From Endocalyx cinctus (Eukaryota; Ascomycota; Sordariomycetes; Amphisphaeriales; Apiosporaceae), in assembly GCA_001600455.1 (NCBI GenBank), contig BCKC01000005.1:2418001-2482000 (forward strand): a stretch of 64,000 nt of DNA, read 5' to 3'. The translations under genes and the position numbers were made by a program. Positions 22,480-36,388 of this stretch are shown here, in pieces. A model generated the notes under the pieces. The model was not told where the DNA came from. It made no database searches and was given only the letters and a program-made list of their open reading frames with translations. Within the stretch, counting starts at the first letter, position 1. Each line of letters begins with the position of its first letter.

Positions 22480-24090
22480 TCATATCTTCAAGTCGTCTTT
22501 TTTATCTCTACCAACCACAACAATATCTCCCTGTTCAACCTCGTCTTCCTCGATCGTCGGTGGAGTATCTTCAAAGAGCATACTGAGTTCCTCGAGCGTC
22601 TTCCCTTTTGTTTCAGGAAATCGATAGTAGATAAACACCGTGCTGAGGATAAGAATGCCAAGGTAGAAGATGAAGTAGCGATATCCGATCCGCTCGAGCG
22701 CGATCGGGTTGACGTACTGGTTCACCGTCAGCGCTATCTGGGCAACCAGAATGTTCAGCGAGAGTCCCCGCGTGCGGATGCTGTACGGCAGGATCTCGGT
22801 CGTGTAGCAGTACAGGAGTGGGTTGCACGCGATGTTGAACGCGGCGTTATACAAGAACAAAAACACAACGGTGGAATAAGCGGCGCCCCGCGAGCCTTCG
22901 TCGGCGTACCGGGCGCTGGAGACGGTGAGCGCCACGTTCGCGGCGATCATTCCCACGAAAGAAGCGAGCCAGAGCGGCCTCCTGCCGAGCCGGTCCACGA
23001 GAAGCGCGCCGACCAGCGAGCAGAGGAAGTTCCAGATGGCCATCCCCCCGTTGATGCCCGTCTGCTCGGTCGTGCCGGTGATGCCGATGCTGTCGAGGAT
23101 AGGGGAGAAGTAGTACGAGATGACGCCCTGCCCGTTCCATAGCGTGATGATCGAGACGGCGACGCAGATGGTGAACCGCTTCCGGTTAGCGCGCGATTTG
23201 AGCGCCTGGCCCCAGGATTTCACCTTGACCTCGTTCTCGAACCGGAGGGCCGAGGTGATCGCTTCGAGCTCGAGGGTCACGAGCTCGGCTTGCTCGTCGC
23301 CGTTTACGTGGTACTTGACGAGGATTTTCCTCGCGTCTTCGATTCGGCCTTTGGAACAGAGCCATCGGGGTGATTCAGGCATAAAAACTGAGGAGGCCAT
23401 GACTAGAACCGGAGCCACTGCTTGGACGATTGAAGGAATGCGCCACGACCATGACGAATCGAGATGCCCGGTACCAAAACATAACCAAGATGCAATGATG
23501 GACCCAATATACCAAAGAACGTTATACTGAGTTACCAAAATTAGAACCAGACATATCCCACAGACTTCGGACAAATTTATACTTACCATGGATGCTATCT
23601 TACCCCTGAGCCTACGATGAGAAAGTTCGTTGAGTAAGCTAGGTCCGGACGACGTCGTGAAGGCGATACCGATACCCAATATGACTCGGCCGGCTATAAA
23701 AGCGTTCTTTCTCGACGACGTCGCTTGTACGACTGAACCAATCACGGAGAGAGATGAGCCCAGAAACAGGACGGCGCGCCGACCAAAATAATCCGCGGGC
23801 CAGGGTGCGAGAAGAGCCCCTACGATTCCTCCAAGAAATGACGAGGCGGTAATGATACCGAGAGCAGAATCTTTCGGATTTCCCATGTCTGAAGATGTTT
23901 CAATTAGCCTCTTTGAGTGATGTATGAAATTGGTTGACGACTAACCTCTTACCCACGGCTCCATAGCCTGAAAGCTACCGACTATGACCTCGTCGTACCC
24001 GACTGTCACCTGAGCCACAAGAATGCAGCATTGCCAGAAGACGAGTTTCCGAAGTCCGGCATCGCGCCACCACGGCACATCGGTTTTCAT
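22480..24090 (-). CDS. MFS sugar porter (SP family)
   Basis: Twelve-helix transporter of about 497 residues. Exons are 24090-23946, 23888-23587 and 23526-22480. The hallmarks of the sugar porter family are all present: GRR after helix 2, PESPRWL in the central region, DRLGRRPLW after helix 8, and PETKGKTLEE after helix 12. The first exon supplies the segment starting MKTDVPWW and the VGYDEVIVGSFQ helix 1 motif. A start at the MGNPKDS Met would lose helix 1. The second intron (23527-23586) is 60 nt long and free of stops, so retention would insert 20 residues. Removal restores the family junction GKIASM/YNVLWYIGS. Substrate is probably a mono- or disaccharide. It is divergent from the PhyH dioxygenase gene and shares a 484-bp intergenic region with it. 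Confidence 0.92.
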
Positions 24091-24574
24091 ATTTTATAGC
24101 TGTCCTTTCCGCCCAATGCTTGAAGTAAAACGGGAAAACATGAGAGATAAAACTGAAAGAGAGAGTCACGATATTTTTTGAGGGGTTCTTTTTAGAGCGT
24201 CAGTGCTCTATATAAGCGCGCACGGCACTGAACTCATCAGCCCATTTTGAAACAACTATGGAAACGACCTTGCATTGTCCAGTCAAAATAGCGGGCTCGT
24301 GATATCTTTATCTCTCATCTTGCATGTTTACCCCGTTTATTTGGTGACTCGGTCGACCCCGACGAAGCGCCGATGATCTTCAGTAGCGCGGTTCGGACAC
24401 CCGAAGGCGGGGCTAATATGTGATTTCTTGGAAAAACCACAAGTTGCACTCTTTGGATAGATAAAGTAACCAGATTTCTTTTCTTTGAAATAGTTAATTA
24501 GAAAATAGAAAAAGCCGAGTCTATCTGAATATATATCTACAAATCGAAATCTCGAAAAGATCAGCTAATCCAAC
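24091..24574. promoter_or_regulatory. Divergent promoter region, sugar porter / PhyH dioxygenase
   Basis: This 484-bp interval drives transcription outward in both directions. A TATATAAG element occurs near 24210 reading toward the plus strand. No specific regulator site can be assigned. Confidence 0.5.
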
Positions 24575-25808
24575 ATGCCTAGCGCCACCACTACTACCGA
24601 CATCTATCAGGCGGAACCGAAAGTGGATGTTTCCGTCAAATACGGCGACTGGCGTGATCAGTTGATAAACGATGGCTACGTTGTTTTAAAGGGAGTAGTT
24701 CCCGCCGAGCGAGCTCAATCATATCTCGATAGTCTCTTTGCCTGGTTGGAGACGTTTCCCTACGGCTTCAAGAAGGATGATCGGTCTACCTGGGGGCCGG
24801 ATCATTTACCAGCTCATATAAAGTACGGTCGCACCTTCCGAAACTTACTAGAAAGGTGTGTTGAATGGGAACTGACAAGCTATTTAGGAGTGGAATGTAC
24901 CATAGTTACTCCGTGGCACATGAAAAGTTCTACTGGGATGCACGACAGTAAGCCATGTTGGATTTTCAATAATTATACTCAGTGTCGCTAAGTCTCAACT
25001 CGATAACAGGGAGCAAGGCATTATCGATGCTTTTAGCAAGATATGGGGTACTAATGAACTTCTGGTCTCGTTCGATGGAGTGAACTTAACGCTCCCTGCG
25101 AGCAACCGAGAGCCCATTAGTCCGTGGCCGCATGTAGACCAAAGTCCACTTCGGAAAGGTCTTCAGTGCGTCCAGGGAATACTCAATCTCGCACCCAACG
25201 GACCCGAAGACGGTGGACTCATGGTAATGAAACACTCGAACGCTTTCAATGAAGAATACTTCGCTACTCATGAGCAGGATCCTACTCGAACATGGGGACC
25301 GGCGGATTGGTACGGATTTCACAGCAAGGACGTTGAATGGTTTAAGAGTAAGGGGTGCAATCTAGTAAAAGTTACCGCCGATCCCGGTGACTTGATTCTG
25401 TGGGACTCGCGGACCGTTCATTATAATGTGCTTCCAACCAGTGAAGCTATTCGCTCTGCCCTATGTAAGAGACCAGCATCGATTCTTGTCTTGGTCGTAT
25501 GTTTTTTTAACTGTGGTGAATAGATCTTTGCTATACGCCGGCATCGAGGGCGGCGCCAGAAGACCTGAAGAAGAAGGCAGAATTATTTAAACAACGCATC
25601 GGAACGGTAAGTCGAATCCACTGCCATCACTTGATTTTATTCCTGACAGATGTGTATCTAGACTCACTGGCCGCATGCCAATATTTGGGCTAACGGGATT
25701 AATCCGATACGACTTGGTCAACCGGAGACTTATACGAGATCCGGCCCCGTTGAGCCTCCAGTGGAAACCGAGAAGCTGCTCAAGTTGGCGGGTGTCATAC
25801 CGTATTAA
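24575..25808 (+). CDS. PhyH-family Fe(II)/2-oxoglutarate dioxygenase
   Basis: Phytanoyl-CoA-hydroxylase-like oxygenase of about 330 residues. Five in-phase exons are 24575-24822, 24888-24947, 25010-25464, 25524-25606 and 25662-25808. Iron ligands are H144 and D146 in WPHVDQ, with the distal His near residue 240 in SRTVHYNV. The upstream LKGVVPAERAQ and GMYHSYSVAHEKFYWDARQ segments fit fungal PhyH proteins. Exon 2 is only 60 nt and has a weak GTACGG donor before it, but the reading frame and family conservation both require it. Related enzymes act on fatty acyl-CoA, on peptide antibiotics, or in fungal meroterpenoid pathways as multistep oxidases. It lies 2.3 kb upstream of a Pyr4-like terpene cyclase on the same strand. 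This context suggests, but does not prove, a terpenoid tailoring role. Confidence 0.9.
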
Positions 25809-28127
25809 TATTTATATGATCTAAATAGCTTGGTCCTTTAAATCAATCGCACTAGATGATGATTTAATATTAGATTTTACTGTCATTTTCATGCTCATTT
25901 TCTGTGATAGCGCAACGTCATGACACGAGAGGGTTATGTGAAGTGGCTCGACTTTAAAAACTAATCACACTTACGACTAAAGCCAAGCAGTCCTCATCTG
26001 AATTAGATATCGATTAAAACGAAGGAATTACAGCGGCGAAGTAAATATACGATTTGGTGACCCTATTTGTTCAGTCCCGTTATAATTCCAATTCTCCCAA
26101 TTGAGTAGTATAAATATACGGGATAAATAATACCCCAAACAGAACTTAGACAGGTTACATATGCTCTAATGTTGTCGACAAGTCATCCATCCAGTAATAT
26201 TTAGGAGTGTGACTAATATCGAGGCAATGCAGAGATACTATAGTAAAACCATGTTTCTGTTATGATACTTAAGGGTGCTGCGCATCTAGTGTTCTTGTCA
26301 CCTCGGTCAGCTCGGGCTTGCGAAGTGGTGGGAGGGTCTTTCAATAAGCATGATCATTTCGTTGAATGAATTCAAAGTACGTTCCATGACTTACTGGGCA
26401 ACCCGGCTGTATACTATATGCGGAGCTCGTATGGAAACATTTGATAAATCTAAGCGAAATTGCTATGAAAATGCGATAACAAACTGAGTGTAGTCTTGTT
26501 CAAGGTACATATAACACTGCAGTCTTAACAATCTCATCATCGTTGAGATTGACTGGCAACCGACAATAGAAATCAATATCCGTACTGCGGGGAATATGAC
26601 AGGGGAAGCGAGGCATTCGCGGATGACCAGGTGGCGAGCGAGCCCGTCTTGTGGTTTAAGTCTTGAGAAATGCAGATAATGGCCACCCACGTGGCTCGAT
26701 GGCAGGCAGTACCCCCAAGGGTAGGTATCAAAGACCATGTCGAATATAGCAATGGTCTTAAAACAGTGAGGTAAAAGCTTCTGAATAAGCTTACCATTCT
26801 CTCAAAAGAGTAGGGAGGTACCTACTACACCAATTACGGGACTGCTATTGCCTCCTGGCGGTTTACGCTACTAGTAACAATTATCCACGGAGTACTTTAG
26901 ACATGAGAAATAAACCCGATGCAAGAAGACTGCACCAGGTAACCAACACCCGAAAGATCGGCGGAAGTAGATGACGAGTCACCAGCGATGGTGAACCAGG
27001 CTGTTGGTTCACCTGCAGGGAATCAAGCTTCGCGGAAGGTAAGATATGCGCAAAACTTTGGTATACGTTCTAAATTATGTAGCATAGTATGTATGGTATG
27101 TCGTTCCACTTTCTCCAGGATAATATGATCTACCTTTGGCGATAGATGAACCTTGTTGGTAGAGACGGCTCAATAGGAGCGTACAATAAGACCTTACATA
27201 TTTTCCTTGGCTAGGGTACCTGGGTGCGCATATTTAACAAAATGTTTCTGATTATCAAGCTTTACTTGCAGGGCCTCGGAACTTGCTAGACTGATCTGAT
27301 TCGTCGTTCATAACTGTCACATTTATGTTAAGGCCAAATTAGTCACGTTAGTCATGCTAAGGAGCCATGCTTCTCTTATCATTCAAGTGTAAATAAACCC
27401 ACGTTATATGTGCCATGGCTGCATAATGCTCACCTAGAAATCCAGAGGTTCCCTACCTTTAAAGGCCCGAGACAGCCCTTTACCCATTAAGAATAGCATA
27501 TGCCACCTGACGGATTCGAGAACGAAAATCATATTATCAGCTCTCATCTTCTAGTGCAATTGAGACGGAGTCGCGTCAGGTTATAAACGCTAAGAGGATG
27601 ATATAGTCCCATGTCTTTCACAACGGATTTCAAATCGGATTTCGCAGTATCTAATCAAATGTGGATTGCACCATATCGCAATGGTTCAACAAGGAACTGA
27701 TATAACACTTCTACTAGAGTTGCATTATCGTCTGTTATGCTGTTGGTGATTGTATAATGTTACGTTGGTGTAATGTTTGGTACCGAGCTAATAGTTATGC
27801 ACCTCACATAAACTTGCAGCTCACGCAGACCAGGTAAGTATACAGAGCAGTACGGAGTATACACCCCCCTGTTATTGAGCACCTACCTCCACCCTGCTAC
27901 CAATATTGGTATTCCGGAATCATTGTAGTCGAAAATGTTATTTATATGATATCAATAACTCTCTATATATCTGTTATAGATACGAACTGGAAGAGAGAGA
28001 TAAGGCGAACTTTCTTCTAATCTTACTCTCCTCGTTAGGCCCTCTATATCTAATCAAAAGAAGTTCCTGTCGATTGAAAAGATCGAAAAATTTTCATAAC
28101 ATATATTTTCAGAAAAGAAAAGGAAGG
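25809..28127. other. AT-rich spacer between PhyH and cyclase genes
   Basis: Stop-dense on all frames. No prenyltransferase, P450 or FMO fragment was recognised here, although these would be expected in an intact meroterpenoid cluster. Transposon decay is possible but no terminal repeat was found. Confidence 0.55.
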
Positions 28128-29233
28128 ATGGGATCATCAGATATAGCGCCGGAGCATGCGCCAGAATGGCTTGTCCTGGCCTCCACCGTGCTCCTCGGCA
28201 TCGGCGTGTTCTTCTGGGACATCGCGTACATATTGATGACTATTAGAAGCATGCGAACCAAGTCATACTCGATGCCTCTGGCGGGCTTGGCTATTAACGT
28301 GAGTTGGGAATTTATATGGTAAGTATGAAAACATCCTAGGACAACAGTGTCTCCTCCCTCTCGTAAGAGTTTTTTTTTTTTTTTTTTTGAAGTCTAGCTA
28401 ACACTTTGATGATAGTAAGTACTTGAAACCACTTATCTTATAGTATGCCGAACGCTTCCAAGGGAATCGCATTTACTGATGTGAGATGTTCCCAACTATC
28501 AGACGGCTTTTTCGTATCTGAAGCCCTGTTTGAGCGCGTCGGCTTCTCCCTCTGGCTCATCCTGGATCTGGGTCTGGTCTACACGACGATTCGTTTCGGA
28601 CCCGAGGAGTGGGAAACCACGAACCCCTTCGTCGGCCGCAACATTTCTTGGCTCTTGGCCTTCATGCTCGGCATATGCTGCTGGGGTCACTACGCCTTCG
28701 CCTCGTGGTGGCTGTCGAAACCCGGCACCGGCATCGGCGATAAAACGGGTAAATGGTACGGCGGAGAGGACGGTTACGATACGACGGAACTGGCCTACTG
28801 GACGGCGGGCTTTGCCCAGCTCTTCCTCAGCTGCACTAGCGTAGCGATGCTGATAGTCCGTGGTCATTCCGGAGGCGCTACTTTTACGATTTGGTGAGTA
28901 ACGTCCGTCATTTTGAACAACTTTTCACGTGTTCAGTTGCTATCTGTGACGTATTAAGTCCAAGCTGACCTTTCGGATAGGGTTTTGAGGTTCACAGGCT
29001 CGCTTATTGGGTTGTTTGGCGGCAGCGGGCTGTTATGGTGGTACTGGCCCGAAGCGCACGCGTACTTTCTCCATCCAATGAGCTTCTTCGTAAGCGGCTT
29101 GTCCATCATAAGCGACCTGATTTATCCATTTGTTCTCTGGAAAGTCCGCCAAACCGAAGTAGAGCTAGACGATGGGAGGTTGGTCGGTGCTCATGCGCTG
29201 GCGCTAACAAAGGGCAAAGTAAAGGGACAATGA
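28128..29233 (+). CDS. Pyr4/PaxB-like integral membrane terpene cyclase
   Basis: Membrane protein of about 297 residues with seven likely helices, of the small non-canonical cyclases that protonate epoxy-prenyl substrates in meroterpenoid and indole-diterpene synthesis. Exons are 28128-28318, 28444-28893 and 28981-29233. Helix 1 lies around APEWLVLASTVLLGIG. The acidic residue of NVSWEF (E61) and the Asp of ISDLIYP (D259) match the Glu/Asp pair reported for Pyr4. Helices LILDLGLVYTT and GICCWGHYAF also fit. The second exon starts with about 20 residues (MPNASKGIAFTDVRCSQLSD) that the family lacks. A better family junction at 28503 would be out of frame by two bases. The protein may therefore carry a novel loop, or the gene may be damaged. 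No prenyltransferase is nearby. Confidence 0.8.
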
Positions 29234-29956
29234 TTGCATGTTATTTTAATTAACAATCATCGGCAAGAAATTGTGTAGCTATGATCACGTAATACTGTCA
29301 TGCTAAATAATGAATATACCGCGAAAACGTTACTCCCCGGGTCGGCCTGGCTAATAGGTGAAGCAAACCAGTTTTTTTTTTTTTCGGAAGGTGAGCATTG
29401 TTTAGTATTCTGATTTTACATGTTCAATCTCTTCGCTGCCTTAGAGTTTGGAAGAACATACCCCCTTGATTCGTTCCGAGTTGGGAAAGTAGAGGAAACT
29501 GAATTTCGGCAGGTGAGTGACGTGTGGTGAGATATGGCACGGTAAATATGCAATGTAACTGCTCTTGCCAGTCACCATCATAGATTTTAAAGATATTTTA
29601 TGATTTTAACGTAAACAGTCCTGAAGTTAAGCTTGGAGGTTCCAACTATATCCCGAACGAGACCATATTCATGTAGCTGGTGATTCTATAACCACGATAG
29701 AATAAACGGTAAGTGCCGTGGGAGGAAGTCAATCATCGTGTACCCAACAGTTATCACGGTAGATCATGGGCTTAATTATGGTATGTTGTAAGACATTTAA
29801 TAGGTAATGAATTTGATTTGAAAAAAATTAATGTACTAGAACTGAGATGTGGTATACATGTTACTACCAAGCCCCTTTAAATTTACGAAAACATCAAATC
29901 TCTCCTCCTATGTCACTGCAAGACGATTGGAAGGCACACGGGAAAAAGTCGCGCGT
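29234..29956. other. Convergent 3' spacer
   Basis: AT-rich sequence between the cyclase stop and the subtilase stop, with no open frame of interest. Confidence 0.6.
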
Positions 29957-31438
<1,482 letters not shown>

Positions 31439-34400
31439 TGTGAATCCTTGAAAAGATTGCGACGGGGAGATGTATTCGATGACCAAGAGAACGGATGGAT
31501 GATCAAAACTTCATCTGGAAACAGAAGAGGACTCCCCGCAGTTTATATAGAACCTCGTAGGCTTACTTGGAGGCGGGCTTGCCCAGCCTTTCCATCTGAG
31601 CTACCAAGGCGCGAGAGGAGGGGGAAAACGGACGTAGAGGCAAGTTTGTCATCGTATGGATGGGTACAGAACCTCCTGACTCCCCCTAGGATGACAAACG
31701 CGAGTATAATGAGCCATTGGTGACCACTATGGGTAAAAGAATGGAAGGAGTTATCACGCCAAGTAAAATAGAAGCAGGCCAGAGCGCCGTACAAGCTATA
31801 TCGCCATATTATTGAGTAACACGGCATTCTACTTCTAAGACTTGGCGAACCGCGCGCATGCAGGAATTTGGAAGAGCCCTAGCACTCAATATCTTAACAG
31901 GGAAAAATTGAGCCAAGCTCTAAGGACCATACGAAGCCTTAGGTTCTTAGAATTCTAGTTAGCATATTTCTTATCCGCACACAGCTAACTGTCTGATGTT
32001 GATGCATAAAACACGAATAATTGAGAGACAAGTTGTCTGGTAGTACATGAAAATTAGTACCAATCTAGACATAGCCACGGTAGCAACGGCAGCCGAATTT
32101 GCAAGTAAATGTGCAATTAGCTTACTGGTAAAGCCTCTCAATTAGGATTAGTTATATAATTAATGATACTGTTACCGTGGTTGGTCGAGAACAAGAGACG
32201 GTCTTGAAGATACGCAACGTGCCTGGCACGTGAGAGTAAACGGGTTTTATTGACTCAAGCCGAGATAGGAAGGCAACTATCATGAAAGAATCTCATCTCT
32301 TGGCACGATTTATGCCCCATAGCTTCAGAAGCAAGCTCGGGAATGTGACCTACAAGTACAAGCTTCTTTCCTATTTTGGTGTCGGCTCGCATATAATATC
32401 AAGTACACTGCTACTTTCTTGTGATGTAGTATATGAGCTCTTATGCCATGTTAGGGTATGGCGTGGTTGGTATGATTTGGTACGGCCGATGTTTCTGTTG
32501 TGTTGTACGATTAATATGTCTGACTATTGTTTATTTGTCACGGCTAGAAAAGCTTAGTTGTTGAGATCTCAGTACATAAATCGGAGCAACTAAGAATAAA
32601 ACAGGATCAAATAGAAGTGTCCGGGCGGCTATGTATTTCGATCGGTATATTAAACAAAACAAGACTCGGCCAAGACAATCCTATCGGCTCAAGATGTAGG
32701 CTGGGAGGCTAACTGCCTATATGTGACAGTGAGTCCGCCCCCAATGTGGAGCTGCTATTTCCGTCAATTTGTCTGCATGTATCATTTGGTGACTATTATA
32801 TTTTAAAATCTGGGGGATATTTCTGAATTATGCTGGTAAGATCATTGTCGACAATATGACGTGACATAAATCGAACCGGTTTTCTAACCGCTGGTTTGGA
32901 TGATATAGTGACATCGCAGAAGGCTCCTCTAGAACATCAATCCCCTAAGTCACATTCACGACCCGGCGGTACCAACCGCAATGCGATGTAACGAGACGCA
33001 CGGGTGCTTCGGCGACATTGTTGTTGATCACTTAGGCCGACAGGTTTACATCTTGCGTGGGTAGTGAACAAGTATAGGTATTGAAGGATGGATCATGATT
33101 GATTCGAAAGGAAACAATTTGTCTATATCTACTATGAGAATATATGGGCTTGGCTACATGGAATCGAAGAATCGAGGCAGATAGGTGGGCTGTTTACATA
33201 GTACATGCGATGATAGAGACAAGGTGAGAATAAACAAGTCAATAGTAGGGCACGCAAATTGGTAGACCATGAGAACTTTGATAGTGGAGATGATATCCTA
33301 GAAAGGGAGAAAAATAGCGGCTTTAGATACTAACTACGGCGCTCCATTAGAACGCTAAAGTACTATAAGAGCCGCCAAGGCTAATTATAAACATAGAGTT
33401 ACTTCGCTTCTGGGGGTCAGAATCCGGAGACAGGGGCAGAGGGGGGAAATTTGGATGAGGGACGAACTATATTCTCTCCTTTGACACTACACCACCCCCG
33501 TATCAAACCAGTTCACGTTGAATTAGACATCTGCATAGATATTTCTAACCTATCAAGATTAGACGACGCGGGGTGTTAAGCGTACCGGAAATTCGGCCGA
33601 CAACTTGCTTTATCTATCATCTCGCCTGCCCTTTCCAGAGATTGCAGTATCTACGTAGATAAATAAAATAATCCGATGCTTGCCGCGACATTTGTAAAGT
33701 TACCGGAAATAAGAAGTTCAGAAATAAACCTTAGGCGAACGGATCTCGGCAAATATGGTAGCAGATAACGTGAGATAGGAGAGCTCCAAGTGCTACCTAC
33801 CCAATATCGTATAAAAACCTTCAGCAAAGATCTTAGCTACCCAAGACAAATAAATACTCGCCGGACGATATGCAATGGTACAGCGCCTTTTCAGGCACTT
33901 CGTTGATTCAGCTCAGCTGTCTGGATGGTATGCGCTAAAGTGCCTATCACTCGTGATCCAATCATTTTCCGAAAATGTTTCTCGAATGGCTGCTCTGATA
34001 CTTTCAATTTGTAAAAGTACAAGAGTGACCTAGATTCGAGGGGGGAAAACAATGACGTTGAATTATACTTTTAGCCAACAAGAAAGACTGGTCTCGCAGT
34101 TAATCGTCGTTGATTTGCTGTCAGGTCCGCATACCAATAATACTCGACTTGTCTTAGTCTTTTTGTCTCGTCTTAATATTCGTGCCACTTAGCTACTGCA
34201 AGGGCCTTCACTTCACGTATAACTCAAGCTCGGGAATTCCATCCGAGGTTTGAATATCTCCTCTGATGTGTTACCTATTCCTTTGTTATGATACACTGTT
34301 TAGTGCGAGGCGTAAGAGGCATGGCATGTCTCACGGTCCATTTTGAGGTCGCTTAAAACTCTTCTCCCACCTCGGATCACAGCAACGGGAAAGCCGAAAA

Positions 34401-34572
34401 GACTCTTTCATTATTAATCATTATATTCTCCTTTTCGTCCCTGAATCATTTATGGATTGATCGTTTATAGGCTTATCATCACAGTGCTCGCTTACGTTCT
34501 ACACATGTCATTCCGACCACTTCAGCTGCTCACCCCCTTTTTCTTTTTTTACCGACCAGCCAAGCCTCCCAA
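31439..34572. other. Gene-poor 3.1-kb spacer
   Basis: Promoter side of the subtilase, then the 3' flank of the chitinase. One 91-codon frame at 32282-32557 lacks any recognisable feature. The rest is AT-rich and stop-dense. No repeat ends or RNA genes were seen. Confidence 0.55.
31541..31550 (-). promoter_or_regulatory. TATA box of the subtilase gene
   Basis: Read on the minus strand the site is CTATATAAAC, about 105 bp before the subtilase ATG. This is a plausible spacing for a strongly expressed, inducible gene with a leader of roughly 70 nt. Confidence 0.6.
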
Positions 34573-35996
34573 TCAATTACACTTCCCAAATCCCCTCTGA
34601 CAACCCGCTCCGCAGTAATCTGTCGTAGTTCCGCACCAACCCCATTGACTACAGCAGCTCGTCGTGCCACAAGTAGTACCCACCCCTGAGCCGCACTTCC
34701 CGTTCGTAGAAAGGGGTGGCCCAGTAGGAGTAGGTTTCGCCTTTTTTTTTTTATCAGTTAGCGACTATCCCTCTCTGTTACGCACAAGAAATTAAAAAAA
34801 AGGGGCTTACCACGCAAGACAACCTTGTATCCGTAGAAGCGGCGCTTAACCCGTCCTTGACCCCCTGATAAAAGTTCCTCTTCGTATCAGCCGCCATGTT
34901 CGCCGCGGCGTACGTCGCCTCCCAGACGGCCGCGCCGCCGAAGTTCGGGCTGCAGTAGTAAGCGCTGAGCAAGCCGCGAGCCTGGGCGGGCGTCAAGTCG
35001 TACCCCGGGTTCGCGGCCCGGGCGGACCCCGGTAACCCGACGTAGATCCTGGCGCCCGCGCTGTAAGGGGTACCCGCGAGAAAGGAGACCCAGGCGTCGT
35101 ACGAGAACCCGGACGAATTCTGCTTTCCTCCGGGAACGTACCCCGGATTCCCGACGGACCAGGACCGCGCCGAGCATTGCGGCGTGTTGTAGAATTGCAC
35201 GAAGACGGCGTCGAAGGCGGTCGATCTGATCACGTCGGCCATGTTGGCGTCGGGAACGACGCATTGCGGTGACGCCGTGAGGTAGAAGGTCCCGGTAGTG
35301 CCGCGATACAGCGACCTCAGCTTCGTGACGGGCGCCTTGTATCCCGCCGAGGAGTCGGTCGAAGGGTGTTCAATATCTAGGTCGAAGCCGTCGACAGAGA
35401 AACCGACGTTGTTGTAGTCGAACGGTCTAGGTAAGCCGTTCTTAACGGCCCAGTCGTCCGTTCGCGGGCCGAACATCCCCCAGAGCATGGTTGCGAATGC
35501 GTCCCCGTCGGCGCTGCCGTTGAGTTGGTAGTCCGAGGTACCGCCGCCTAAGGAGAGAAGAATCTTCTTGTTGCTCGTCTGCCGACAGGTGTAGAGGTCT
35601 TTCTGGAGGTTTGGACATTTCAACAGGTGGTTTCGCGACGAATCGTTCTTGTTATTGTACCCTTTTCCCGGATATACGTCGCCGGAGCACTGGTTGCCGA
35701 AGTTAATGCCCGGATAGCCGTTCGCCTGCTGCGGAAATAGATAGACGAAGGATAGGATAATGATATCGATACTTGGGTCGTCGCAATACGTCTTTAGTGA
35801 CTGTTGACTTGGCCCTTGACCCTTTTTGTTGGTAGTAATGATTGGTTAGTGTAAATTTTTCAATGGTTTATGAAATATCCGAAGCAAGACTAACATAATA
35901 AACCGCTACGTTGGATTTGGAAGCTATATTAAAGACAGCGCATACGCCAAAACGCAGAAACACCAACCAAAAAAACATTAACGAGAGACTAAACAT
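34573..35996 (-). CDS. GH18 class III chitinase with C-terminal CBM18
   Basis: Secreted chitinase of about 426 residues. Exons are 35996-35895 (signal peptide and strand 1), 35821-34811 (catalytic barrel) and 34740-34573 (binding module). The signal peptide is MFSLSLMFFWLVFLRFGVC, although a second in-frame Met six codons later is also possible. The barrel has VAVYYGQGPSQQSL, KKILLSLGGG and the active-site DGFDLDIE with catalytic Glu near residue 185. After a short Pro/Thr linker (KPTPTGPP), the last exon encodes a hevein-type chitin-binding domain with eight Cys, including CCSQWGWCG and DYCGAGC. It hydrolyses internal bonds of chitin, in the fungal wall or in other fungi and arthropods. The next gene downstream is the secreted subtilase on the same strand, 3.1 kb away. 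Confidence 0.95.
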
Positions 35997-36388
35997 TGCA
36001 AAAGAACACGCAAAATTCAACGAGATACAGAAGACAAAAGCATTTCGAAATGCGAAAAGGGAGTTGCACCCTTATGAACTCCTGTGAAGGCCTCATCTGA
36101 GGTTGTCTCAGATTCTCCTTAAAAGGCATTCCACATGATTTTCGGTTGCCATGGTCTGGCTAGATGAATTGATTCATTTCAACCTCCCGAGTCTATCGAG
36201 TTACTAGTCTGTTAGCCGCCCCTATTCAAACGCCAGTCACTTAAGACAAAGCATCTAGACCCGGCCGCTTGCGCAGCAGGGGTAAAATCATCCATAATCA
36301 ATGTGATAAAAAAAAAAAAAACACCAAATGCAATTCCCACGTCTATAACTCGCGGCATGATTCGTTGGTATCACGTTCTAGATATTTC
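35997..36388. other. Chitinase 5' region and NAPRT 3' flank
   Basis: Short spacer of 392 bp with an A tract near 36308-36321. It must hold the chitinase promoter, but no clear TATA box or activator site is visible. Confidence 0.55.

Noticed and set aside
32282..32557. 91-codon frame starting MKESHLLARF
   Set aside because: Cys/Leu-rich, no family features, isolated within 3 kb of stop-dense DNA.
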